From Flemingiibacterium sp045579105 (GTDB lineage: Bacteria; Bacillota; Clostridia; Oscillospirales; CAG-272), in the NCBI GenBank assembly GCA_045579105.1, contig JAZNLM010000009.1, positions 1 to 26,872 on the forward strand: 26,872 bases of DNA, given 5' to 3'. Positions within the stretch are counted from its first letter, which is position 1; the number at the start of each line of letters is the position of its first letter. Below the pieces are notes generated by a model. That model did not search any database and had not been told where the DNA came from. It saw nothing but the letters and a program-made list of their open reading frames with translations. Below are positions 5,999-13,566 of the stretch, piece after piece. A program made the translations under genes and the position numbers.

Positions 5999-8467
5999 AT
6001 GCTGCCACTTGACAAACTTACAAAAGAGGCACAGATCGGTTTTAGCGAGCGCGGTATTGATACTGATTCGTTTGATATGGTGCTTGAGCTTGACCTCGAT
6101 CACGAGGGGAATTTCGGTGAGAGCTTTCTCGCTTTTTCATCGCGCGATAAGAAGCTCTACGCGATGTACATAAGCTCGGACAGTGAAACCGAACAAAAGC
6201 GCAAAAAAGCGCGCGCAGATGCCGAAGCGGTAAAGCGGAAAAGGGGCAGTAGAAAAAAAGCCCTGACTGAGGAAAATGAGTTTTTTATTCCAGATTTATT
6301 CAAGGATGCACTTATCCGCGAATTTGATATGAAGCGTACAAATTGCGCATACATTGACAACTTTGTTTCATGTAACCGTCTGCTTGCGAAAACCTATCCT
6401 TACGATATTGATACGCTTGACGACGAGGACGTTGATGAAGAGGAGAAAAAACGCCTCAGAAAAGAGCGTGAGCGCGATGCCACCACTGTTATCATAGCAT
6501 ACTGCACAAATGCTAAGAAACGCAAGCTGTTTGCTTTCGTTGACCTTATGAAGCGAATTTGCGATGGCATAATAGTTGAAAACGACGATCCGATATTCGA
6601 GCAGTTCAACGCTAAATGCCCGAAGTGCGGCAGGGTATACGATGATCAGGAGAGAAAAATATGCTCCTACTGTACCAATAAGAAAGCCGTGTTTACGCGT
6701 CTTCTCGGATACTTCAAGCCTTTTAAATTTCAGCTCGTTACCGTAATTTTGTGTATGCTTGCGACATCGTTCGTGCAGCTCATAAATCCCATAATCACAA
6801 ATAAGATTTTATACGATCAAGTTATCTCTGAACCCGGTGTTATCGGCGGAAAAAAAGTCGGTACACTTCACAGCGAAAGTTGGGTGCTCATAATGGTTGG
6901 TATCATTTTCGCTATTGCGCTTCTTTCGCTCGGTATTTCTATAATACAGCACCGCGCAAACGCAAGAATGTCGACAAGGGTGGGGCTCAACATGAAACTT
7001 GACATCTTTACGTCACTGCAGAGCTTATCGCTGTCATTTTTCAACAATAACCAAACGGGACGCCTTATTACTCGCGTAAACTATGATGTAGACAGAATAC
7101 GTGCGTTCTTTATTGACGGCGTACCCAATTTCGTTATAAATGCCGTAAACTTTATCGGTCTTACAATATTCTTATTTATACTCAACTGGAAGCTGACGCT
7201 TATTGTCTTCATACCCGTTCCTATAGTTGTTTGCATATTCAAATTTAAATTGCCGAAGCTCAGACATGCTTATTCACGTCAGTGGAGACGCTCGTCAAGC
7301 CTTAACGCTGTGCTCGGCGACTCATTGACGGGGGTTCGCGTGGTTAAGGCGTTCTCCAAAGAAGCTGAAGAAAGTGCGAGATTTCATAAATACGCTTCTG
7401 CGTATATGAAGGCCACGCTGCATACCAATATCGTAACAATTACGATTTTCCCCGTAGTCGGACTTCTTATTGCTATGTCCAGCCAAGCAATATGGGGTTT
7501 TGGCGGTATCGATGTTATGAATAAGCAAATGACCTACGGTGACTTTGCTACATACATAGGCTATATTGGAATGATATTTGGTCCGCTTAACTTCTTTACT
7601 AACTTCACCAATATGGTAACAGATACCGTAAACTGCGCACAGCGTATGTTTGAAATAATAGACACTGTCCCCGAGATAACCGATTCAAAGGATGCTGTAT
7701 CACTTGATACGCTGAATGGCGATATTGAATTTAATAATGTATGCTTCCACTATGCAGCAAACCGTCCGATACTGAAAAATGTGTCGCTAAAAATAAACGC
7801 TGGCGAGCACATCGGTCTCGTCGGTCATACGGGAAGCGGTAAGTCAACGATAGCAAACCTTATAAGCCGTCTTTACGACACTGTAAGCGGTACGATTAGC
7901 ATTGATGGTCATAATGTCAAAGATATCAAGACGGCATTTCTTCGCAAGAATATTTCTATAGTTTCCCAGGAGATTTTCCTTTTTCGTGGTACTGTTGCGG
8001 ATAATATCCGCTATTCGAAACCCGAAGCAACTATGGAAGAGGTTATCGCGGCGGCAAAGGCCGCAAACGCGCACGAGTTCATTCTAAAAATGCCTGAGGG
8101 CTACGAAACGATGATAGGTACGGGCTGCCGTACACTTTCAGGCGGCGAAAAACAGCGTATATCAATTGCAAGAGCGCTCCTACTCTCGCCGTCGATACTC
8201 ATACTTGACGAGGCAACGGCGGCTATGGATACCGAGACCGAGCGCCTCATACAAGATGCGCTATCACTTGTAAGTGAAGGCCGCACAACAATCACTATCG
8301 CTCACAGATTGTCCACGCTTAAAGATTGTAGCAGACTTTTCGTTATCGAAAACGGCGAAATCGTCGAAGAGGGCACTCACGCAGAGCTTCTTGAAAAGAA
8401 GGGCGTATTCTATAGGCTCTACACGCTTCAGAATGAGGCGAACAAGAAGATAATCGCAGGAATGTAA
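5999..8467 (+). CDS. ABC exporter half with N-terminal soluble domain and zinc ribbon (DUF1854-associated)
   Basis: The 822-residue half-transporter has these parts. Residues 1-205 are a soluble domain with two highly charged, probably disordered or coiled insertions (about 61-90 and 140-162). A zinc ribbon CPKC-x11-CSYC (C207, C210, C222, C225) follows. A type I exporter membrane domain of six helices spans about 244-545. The nucleotide-binding domain has Walker A GHTGSGKST (609-617, K615), Q-loop VSQEIF, signature LSGGEKQ (713-719), Walker B ending D737-E738 and the H-loop H769. All ATPase residues are present, so it should be active. The N-terminal domain is related to that of the second half encoded downstream (matching strands around residues 110-130 and 168-195) and may be PH-like. 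It probably forms a heterodimer with that partner. The substrate is unknown; a related ABC/DUF1854 pairing is known from cyanophycin loci in proteobacteria. The translation start is unusual (see the hairpin entry). Confidence 0.88.
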   Translation: MLPLDKLTKEAQIGFSERGIDTDSFDMVLELDLDHEGNFGESFLAFSSRDKKLYAMYISSDSETEQKRKKARADAEAVKRKRGSRKKALTEENEFFIPDLFKDALIREFDMKRTNCAYIDNFVSCNRLLAKTYPYDIDTLDDEDVDEEEKKRLRKERERDATTVIIAYCTNAKKRKLFAFVDLMKRICDGIIVENDDPIFEQFNAKCPKCGRVYDDQERKICSYCTNKKAVFTRLLGYFKPFKFQLVTVILCMLATSFVQLINPIITNKILYDQVISEPGVIGGKKVGTLHSESWVLIMVGIIFAIALLSLGISIIQHRANARMSTRVGLNMKLDIFTSLQSLSLSFFNNNQTGRLITRVNYDVDRIRAFFIDGVPNFVINAVNFIGLTIFLFILNWKLTLIVFIPVPIVVCIFKFKLPKLRHAYSRQWRRSSSLNAVLGDSLTGVRVVKAFSKEAEESARFHKYASAYMKATLHTNIVTITIFPVVGLLIAMSSQAIWGFGGIDVMNKQMTYGDFATYIGYIGMIFGPLNFFTNFTNMVTDTVNCAQRMFEIIDTVPEITDSKDAVSLDTLNGDIEFNNVCFHYAANRPILKNVSLKINAGEHIGLVGHTGSGKSTIANLISRLYDTVSGTISIDGHNVKDIKTAFLRKNISIVSQEIFLFRGTVADNIRYSKPEATMEEVIAAAKAANAHEFILKMPEGYETMIGTGCRTLSGGEKQRISIARALLLSPSILILDEATAAMDTETERLIQDALSLVSEGRTTITIAHRLSTLKDCSRLFVIENGEIVEEGTHAELLEKKGVFYRLYTLQNEANKKIIAGM

Positions 8468-8497
8468 CAAGCTATCCCGAGAAAAGGAGAACTGAAA

Positions 8498-9115
8498 ATG
8501 GCAGAAAAAAAGAAAAACGTCGCCAATGAAAATACAAAACCGAAGAACGATATTCTCGGCGACGGGGATGACGGCGACCTTATACTTGAAAATCAGCGTA
8601 TTTCCATAGATCTCACGCCTGAAAATGCGAAGTTTACACGTTCGGGTGGAAATCTTATCTCCCTCGACATTATAAACGCGGACGGTGAGACTGAAAGCTT
8701 TGAGCGCGTGGTAATACTGCGCGCATTCCCAGTAACAAGCCCCAATGAATTTTTGTCCGTGCGCGAGCCTGACACAAGAAAGCAGGGCGCGGGCAAGGAG
8801 ATTGGTATGGTACGACGTATTTCCGATTTTGATGCCGATACACGAGCGCTTATTAACGAGGAGCTTGAACGCAGATACTTCACGCCTGATATAATTAAAA
8901 TCCATTCCGTGAAGGAGAAGTTTGGCTATCTTTATTGGGAAGCCGATACAAGCGCTGGTAGTGTTACATTCGTTATGAACAATCCATTCTCAAATATTCG
9001 TGTGCTCGAGGACGGACGTGTGTTTATGAACGACGTTGACGGAAACGTTTTTCAGATAAAGGACGTAAAAAAACTCGACTCGGTAAGCTACAAAAAACTC
9101 GAGATATACCTTTAA
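8498..9115 (+). CDS. DUF1854 family protein
   Basis: The 205-residue cytosolic protein has a lysine-rich, acidic N-terminal tail (1-30) and then a compact domain I assign to DUF1854. The assignment rests on the run of strands with FERVVILRAFPVTSPNEFLSV (in part), the EIGMVRRISDF block followed by a helix with ELERRYFTP, KEKFGYLYWEA and the closing VFMNDVDGNVFQIKD segment. The GYLYWEA and DVDGNV motifs are the most characteristic. Its biochemical function is unknown. In proteobacterial cyanophycin loci a DUF1854 protein accompanies an ABC transporter. Here it sits between two ABC halves, 30 bp after the first and 20 bp before the second, so it is very likely a subunit or regulator of that transporter. 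The Shine-Dalgarno is AAGGAGA, 7 nt before the ATG. No membrane segment is present. Confidence 0.8.
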   Translation: MAEKKKNVANENTKPKNDILGDGDDGDLILENQRISIDLTPENAKFTRSGGNLISLDIINADGETESFERVVILRAFPVTSPNEFLSVREPDTRKQGAGKEIGMVRRISDFDADTRALINEELERRYFTPDIIKIHSVKEKFGYLYWEADTSAGSVTFVMNNPFSNIRVLEDGRVFMNDVDGNVFQIKDVKKLDSVSYKKLEIYL

Positions 9116-9135
9116 TTTCGGAAGGAAGTGAGCTT

Positions 9136-11370
9136 ATGCGACTTATGTTCGAGATGCCAGAGGCTGAAAAACGCGTTTTTGACGCGGCTGCGAGTGGCAC
9201 CGAGAAGCTTATGTACTGCATACCGTTCAATATACTTGAAGACAGGTTCGTCTCGGGATATTTGGCGGTGACAAACAAAAAAATATACAAGATATTTGGC
9301 GACAAACTTCTTTCAGAGTACGTTATAGCAGGCGCAAAAAATTTCCGCACCGAGGTTATGTACGGAAGCTGCGGCTTCTATGCCGATTTTGGAAAGGGAA
9401 CAGAGCTTATATGTCAGTTTGTTTCTGGACGTCATCTTCCTCGCTATTCAGTCATTGTAAAGGCTTGCGAGATACTTGCCGAGGAAGGTGCGAGTGACGA
9501 GCCGATAACCAACTCCGAAAAGGAGCGGTTCTGTCCGAAATGTAACCGCCCTTTCATAAGGAGTACGAATATCTGCCCATACTGTCTTGACACCATGGAG
9601 ATATACAAAAAAATATTTGCGATGACCAAGGGACTTCGCCTTATGATGTGCTTCCCGTTTATTGTTGCAATATTTAACGTTATCTTCCAGTTTACAGTGC
9701 CGCAGATACAGAAGATAGCGCTTAACAATTATATTCTTGATCAGACGAAATACGGTAAGCCCAATATGATGACGCAGTTTGCGCTCATTGTTATTGCCAT
9801 AGTTTCGCTTGAAGTACTGCACCGCGCACTCGCAGTACTTCAGAGCAGACTTTCAGCCGTGGCGGGAAGCCGATTTGTGCTTATGATGCGTACAGTGCTG
9901 TATGAGAAGATACAGTCACTCTCGCTTTCGTCAGTGCAGCAAAAATCCACAGGCGATATTATGGGACGTATAAATAATGACGTAAACGTTGCGCACGATT
10001 TTATAGTAAATCAGCTTCCAAACCTGTTTATTCAGGGGGTATCGCTTGTTGTGGGACTTATACTTCTACTTACGATAGACCCTCTGATGGCGGCGTTTGT
10101 ATTCGTCCCGATACCGTTTGTAGTGTTCCTTATCGCGAAATTCTGGAAATCTGTACAGAGCCGCAATCGCAGACTCTGGGGCCTTGGTCTTCGAACTCAT
10201 CACCTGCTTCAGGATATTTTAAACGGTATTCGCGTTGTAAAATGCTTCGGACGTGAGGAACATGAGATTGAACGCTTCAAAGATGCCTCGGTACGGCAGG
10301 CAAGACAAAGTGAGAAAAATGCCAAAGTATTTGACACGGTTTTCCCGATTCTGGGATTTGCTGTTAAGCTTGGAAGCTATTTTATCCTACTTTATGGAAA
10401 TTACCTCTTGTTTAACGGACAGATGCTTGTTGGCGAGCTGCATCAGATAAACGCATATGCGAACATCATTTACGCACCGCTTATGTTTATCACCTTCATT
10501 CCGCGTAATATTTCAAACTTCTTGACGAGTTTATCGAAGATATTTGAGATAATTGAGGAGAGAGAAGAAGTGCAGGATATCGACTTGCCTATTGATATTC
10601 ACATTGATGGCGAGATTTCGGTTAAGGACGTTACGTTTGGCTATGAAAGCTATGATCCCGTGCTTGAAGGTGTATCCTTTGAGGTAAAGTCTGGTGAGAT
10701 GATTGGTATTGTCGGTCACTCCGGCTCGGGTAAAACAACTCTCATTAACCTTCTTATGCGACTTTATGACGTAAACGAAGGCACAATTACAATCGACGGC
10801 GTTAACATAAAGGATATATCGCAGAATGCATTGCGTACACAGATTGGTGTAGTTTTGCAGGAAACATTCCTTTTCTCGGGCACTATCCGGGACAATATCC
10901 GTTATGCAAAGCCACACGCTAGTGAAGAAGAGGTCATTGCGGCGGCGCGTATTGCTAATGCGCACGACTTTATAGTAAGTCTGCCACAGGGTTACAACAC
11001 TTACGTTGGCGAAAAAGGCTATTCGCTTTCAGGCGGTGAACGTCAAAGAATTGCAATAGCCCGCGCCGTGATACACAATCCTCGCATACTCATTCTTGAC
11101 GAGGCGACGGCTGCGCTTGACACGGAAACTGAAAAGCTTATTCAGGACTCGATCAGTAAGCTTACCGAAGGCCGTACTGTCTTTGCGATAGCGCATCGTT
11201 TGTCCACTTTGCGTAACGCAGACAAACTTCTTGTGCTCGATAAGGGCAGAGTTGCCGAGTTTGGTACTCACACAGAGCTTCTTGAAAATAAGGGCATATA
11301 CTATAAGCTTGTTATGGCACAGCGCAAGATGGCGCAGTCAGTTATAGAACATCAGGGAATCGCCAATTAA
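9136..11370 (+). CDS. ABC exporter half with PH-like domain and zinc ribbon (partner subunit)
   Basis: The 744-residue half-transporter has an N-terminal domain (1-125) containing YLAVTNKKIYKIFGD, the usual look of bacterial PH-type domains. A zinc ribbon CPKC-x10-CPYC (C133, C136, C147, C150) comes next. Six membrane helices span about 167-460. The nucleotide-binding domain has Walker A GHSGSGKTT (527-535, K533), Q-loop LQETF, signature LSGGERQ (631-637), Walker B with D655-E656, D-loop ATAALD and AIAHRLSTL with the H-loop histidine. It lacks the charged insertions of the first half but otherwise has the same plan, so the two arose by duplication and most likely form a heterodimer with two competent ATP sites. 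The Shine-Dalgarno GAAGGAAG lies 8 nt before the ATG. It is the last gene of the operon and a terminator follows at once. No peptidase C39 domain is present, so it is not a classic double-glycine peptide exporter. Confidence 0.9.
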   Translation: MRLMFEMPEAEKRVFDAAASGTEKLMYCIPFNILEDRFVSGYLAVTNKKIYKIFGDKLLSEYVIAGAKNFRTEVMYGSCGFYADFGKGTELICQFVSGRHLPRYSVIVKACEILAEEGASDEPITNSEKERFCPKCNRPFIRSTNICPYCLDTMEIYKKIFAMTKGLRLMMCFPFIVAIFNVIFQFTVPQIQKIALNNYILDQTKYGKPNMMTQFALIVIAIVSLEVLHRALAVLQSRLSAVAGSRFVLMMRTVLYEKIQSLSLSSVQQKSTGDIMGRINNDVNVAHDFIVNQLPNLFIQGVSLVVGLILLLTIDPLMAAFVFVPIPFVVFLIAKFWKSVQSRNRRLWGLGLRTHHLLQDILNGIRVVKCFGREEHEIERFKDASVRQARQSEKNAKVFDTVFPILGFAVKLGSYFILLYGNYLLFNGQMLVGELHQINAYANIIYAPLMFITFIPRNISNFLTSLSKIFEIIEEREEVQDIDLPIDIHIDGEISVKDVTFGYESYDPVLEGVSFEVKSGEMIGIVGHSGSGKTTLINLLMRLYDVNEGTITIDGVNIKDISQNALRTQIGVVLQETFLFSGTIRDNIRYAKPHASEEEVIAAARIANAHDFIVSLPQGYNTYVGEKGYSLSGGERQRIAIARAVIHNPRILILDEATAALDTETEKLIQDSISKLTEGRTVFAIAHRLSTLRNADKLLVLDKGRVAEFGTHTELLENKGIYYKLVMAQRKMAQSVIEHQGIAN

Positions 11371-11371
11371 A

Positions 11372-11406
11372 GAAGGGGACTTTGAATGTCCCCTTCACTT
11401 TCTTTT
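11372..11406 (+). terminator. Terminator of the ABC/DUF1854 operon
   Basis: A perfect 9-bp stem GAAGGGGAC/GTCCCCTTC (11372-11380/11388-11396) with a 7-nt loop is followed by a T-rich tract broken by C and A (ACTTTCTTTT). It begins 2 nt after the stop codon. Confidence 0.85.
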
Positions 11407-11452
11407 CCCAGGGTATGTACTAGTAAAAAGTGAAAATTTTGACTTTTGGGGG

Positions 11453-11480
11453 TTGCAGGATAGGATTTTTATGGTATAAT
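11453..11480 (+). promoter_or_regulatory. Promoter of the SGNH esterase gene
   Basis: TTGCAG (11453-11458), 16 bp, TATAAT (11475-11480). A TTGACT at 11439-11444 is too far (30 bp) to be the matching -35. The predicted leader to the ATG at 11684 is about 195 nt. Confidence 0.65.
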
Positions 11481-11482
11481 AG

Positions 11483-11623
11483 GTTTGGAGAGTTTTTACC
11501 ATAACTGACAGAACACGGGACTCGCACACTATTATTGACAAAAACTGCTCGAAAATTCCCAACGTTATGCTTATTAACGGACGTGATTCTGTTGTTGCAA
11601 ATCTCACTCCAAATGAGTGGTGA
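11483..11623 (+). other. Long leader containing a 46-codon open frame without a canonical start
   Basis: The 313-bp gap between the ABC operon and the esterase gene holds a terminator, a promoter and this leader. From 11483 a frame stays open for 46 codons to TGA at 11621. Its second half reads plausibly as protein (for example NVMLINGRDSVVANLTPNEW, the 20 residues before the stop, counting from the Asn before the Val-Met), but the only ATG is internal (11567) and no Shine-Dalgarno precedes it. It may be a gene-end relic, an uncharacterised regulatory leader, or chance. No riboswitch class that I know is recognisable. Confidence 0.3.
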
Positions 11624-11683
11624 TGAAGATATACGTAAACGAACTATACGATGAAATAAAAAATACATATAAAGGTGAAAATT

Positions 11684-12676
11684 ATGAAGCTTACACTCGA
11701 ACAGATCAAAAAAATAACCTTCGGTGCCGTCGATGTCATAGAAACCCCCCTTGGATTTACTTTCAAGCGTTTTACAGAAAAGCAGGCGGAGTATTATGCG
11801 ATCTACCGCGATAACAGCTACAAACTCAAGTGCAACAGTGCTGCGGGTATCAGATTGTGCTTCTTAACTGATTCAAATAAATTTGGGCTTGATTACTTTG
11901 TCAGAGTTAGCGAGTGTCCTACACGTGGAATCACACGCTTTGACTTGTACGTTGATGGTGTGCTTTGCGAAAACTTCGGTATCATCGAGGGAAATGCTGA
12001 TAAGCATTTTGAATATGATCTTGGCGACGGCGTGAAAACGGTGGAATTATATCTGCCCTGGACAAAAATGGTGTACCTCTCAAATATAACGCTTGATGAC
12101 GGGGCATCGTTTGCGCCCCAAAAACGCGTGAGAACGATGCTCTCCTACGGCGATTCTATAACGCACGGATATTTTGCATATCACCCTTCGCTTTCTTATG
12201 CATCAAAGCTTGCAAGAGCGCTCGATGCTAACCAATATAACAAAGCAATCGGCGGAGACCGTTTCTTTCCGGAGCTTTTAGAACTTGACGAGCCGGTAAA
12301 TCCCGATATCATTACTGTTGCATACGGCACGAACGATTGGTCACTGCATACCCGAGCTACGGTTCAGAAGCGAAGCCGAGCTTTCCTTGAAGCACTTTCT
12401 TCGAAATTTCCCGCGGCAAAGATATTCGTTATCACACCAATTTGGCGTGAGTGCAAAAGCGAGCCGAAGTTTATGGATAAATTCGGTGGATATCTTAACG
12501 AAGTACACGCAGTAATAGAGGGAAATTGCAAGGATCTTGCAAATGTAACAGTCATTGACGGAATGAAGCTTGTGCCGCACGATCAGCATTTCTTTGATGA
12601 CGGTCTTCATCCGAACGATCTTGGAATGTGTGTTTGCGCGCACAATCTATACCTCGAAATAGAAAAACATTTATAA
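11684..12676 (+). CDS. SGNH/GDSL-type esterase with N-terminal beta domain
   Basis: In this 330-residue protein the C-terminal half (about 150-330) is an SGNH hydrolase. Block I is YGDSITHG with nucleophile S158, the oxyanion-hole block is GTND (residues VAYGTNDW), and block V is DGLHPND with D306 and H309 completing the triad. Residues 1-145 look like a beta-sandwich. This two-domain plan resembles carbohydrate esterase family 2 enzymes, which deacetylate plant polysaccharides, so a glycan or acetyl-ester substrate is possible. No signal peptide is seen, so it is probably cytosolic. The ATG at 11684 is preferred to an in-frame GTG at 11675, because AAAGGTGA is placed 7 nt before the ATG but would overlap the GTG. 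It is probably co-transcribed with the small protein 29 bp downstream. Confidence 0.9.
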   Translation: MKLTLEQIKKITFGAVDVIETPLGFTFKRFTEKQAEYYAIYRDNSYKLKCNSAAGIRLCFLTDSNKFGLDYFVRVSECPTRGITRFDLYVDGVLCENFGIIEGNADKHFEYDLGDGVKTVELYLPWTKMVYLSNITLDDGASFAPQKRVRTMLSYGDSITHGYFAYHPSLSYASKLARALDANQYNKAIGGDRFFPELLELDEPVNPDIITVAYGTNDWSLHTRATVQKRSRAFLEALSSKFPAAKIFVITPIWRECKSEPKFMDKFGGYLNEVHAVIEGNCKDLANVTVIDGMKLVPHDQHFFDDGLHPNDLGMCVCAHNLYLEIEKHL

Positions 12677-12705
12677 AAAAATTTATATAATCGGAGGAAA
12701 ACACA

Positions 12706-12954
12706 ATGGATGAAATCAAAGAAAAAATTGAAGCGGTAGTTGCTAAATTAAAGAGCGATCCCTCGCTTATGTCGCAGTTCAAGTCGGAGCCTGTAAAGGC
12801 ACTTGAAAATGTACTTGGCGTTGATATCCCTGACGACATTGTCAACAAGGTTATCGACGGTGTTAAAGCAAAACTTGCTGTAAGCGACATCGCAGACAAG
12901 GCTGAAAGTGTTAAGGACGCGATTGGTGGTATCTTTTCAAAATTCAAAAAATAA
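12706..12954 (+). CDS. Small helical protein, 82 residues, leader-peptide-like
   Basis: This acidic, cysteine-free, almost wholly helical protein has the pattern LKSDPSLMSQFKSEPVKALE followed by a LGVDIPDD turn and another helix. The pattern recalls Nif11/NHLP-type leader peptides of RiPP precursors (short helices with DPxL and LG-hydrophobic-P features). A Gly-Gly occurs near the C-terminus (DAIGG) and is followed only by IFSKFKK. I do not recognise a defined family with certainty, and no RiPP maturation enzyme, protease or C39 transporter is nearby, so a plain conserved helical protein is at least as likely. The ATG has an ideal GGAGG 8 nt upstream, which argues for high expression. It lies 29 bp after the esterase gene, probably in the same transcript, and its stop codon abuts a strong terminator. 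Confidence 0.8.
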   Translation: MDEIKEKIEAVVAKLKSDPSLMSQFKSEPVKALENVLGVDIPDDIVNKVIDGVKAKLAVSDIADKAESVKDAIGGIFSKFKK

Positions 12955-12989
12955 ATTATGACCACCCGTTTTACGGGTGGTCATAATTT
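12953..12989. terminator. Strong bidirectional hairpin terminator
   Basis: A perfect 16-bp stem (12953-12968/12974-12989) with a 5-nt loop; its AAATTATGA outer part supplies the T-rich 3' side on either strand. It overlaps the stop codon of the 82-residue protein on the plus strand, and the stop of the decayed minus-strand gene lies 4 bp from its other side. Confidence 0.85.
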
Positions 12990-12992
12990 AAC

Positions 12993-13311
12993 CTACTTAA
13001 GCTCGAAGTACATTTCAGCATTTTTGTATGTAACGTTTCTGAAGGTAACTTTGCTGATCTTCCCCCTGTTTCTCCCAGGAGATAAAAAGATTTCCGGGCA
13101 GAATTCCCATATTTACGCTCATAATGGCTGTGCCATGTAAGACTCTGTCGTCAAACTTGGATAAAAAGTGAGGACAGAAGTTTTCGTCACGGGTTATTGA
13201 GTTTAAAGTTGAGAAGGACGAACACTTGAGGACGCTCTTCTTCTCTACAGAATACGTGTGTACTGATAAAGCGTTTGCGGTACGAGTGAGCATGATAACT
13301 CTATTCTGCAT
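12993..13311 (-). pseudogene. Probable frameshifted gene remnant
   Basis: From 13311 to about 13067 the minus strand is open in a protein-like frame (including CPHFLSKFDDRVLHG and ILPGNLFISWEKQ). It then runs off frame at a run of five G on the minus strand (C5 at 13062-13066). Removing one G restores a sensible C-terminus, GKISKVTFRNVTYKN then AEMYFELK and a stop at 12995-12993, placed right beside the bidirectional terminator. No Shine-Dalgarno is seen before the ATG at 13311 or 13293, so the 5' part may be lost too. I do not recognise the family. The rest of the 577-bp gap (to 13566) holds only the trkA promoter and AT-rich sequence. Confidence 0.4.
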
Positions 13312-13455
13312 AATCTGGTATAAAAATCAATAGGTTTTTGGAATCTTCAGAACGATTTTTAGATAGGATATATTGTTAAATATACTTTTTATAAATGTCT
13401 GGATTTGAAACAGAGTATGTTCCTCGCCGTATATTCCCTTTATAGATTTTTCTAC

Positions 13456-13484
13456 TTGAAATTTGTTTGTATTTGTGGTATAAT
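13456..13484 (+). promoter_or_regulatory. Promoter of trkA-trkH
   Basis: TTGAAA (13456-13461), 17 bp, TATAAT (13479-13484). The leader is about 75 nt and contains only a weak ACCGC/GCGGT stem (13507-13511/13532-13536). No ydaO-type (c-di-AMP) riboswitch can be made out. Confidence 0.75.
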
Positions 13485-13566
13485 TTAGCTGTATACTGTA
13501 AAGGATACCGCGAAGACGTAATGTTCATCATGCGGTGAACCTATTTCAGAAGGGAATGTTACAATT

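Noticed and set aside
8264..8905. 213-residue minus-strand open frame
   Set aside because: It is antisense to the well-supported ABC and DUF1854 genes, has no ribosome binding site and no recognisable family.
5999..11370. Bacteriocin (double-glycine peptide) export system
   Set aside because: Neither ABC half has a C39 peptidase domain, and the N-terminal domains are PH-like plus zinc ribbon; the GG-containing small protein is in a separate transcription unit.
13485..13566. c-di-AMP (ydaO) riboswitch before trkA
   Set aside because: The leader is only about 75 nt and lacks the multi-helix core expected of that riboswitch.
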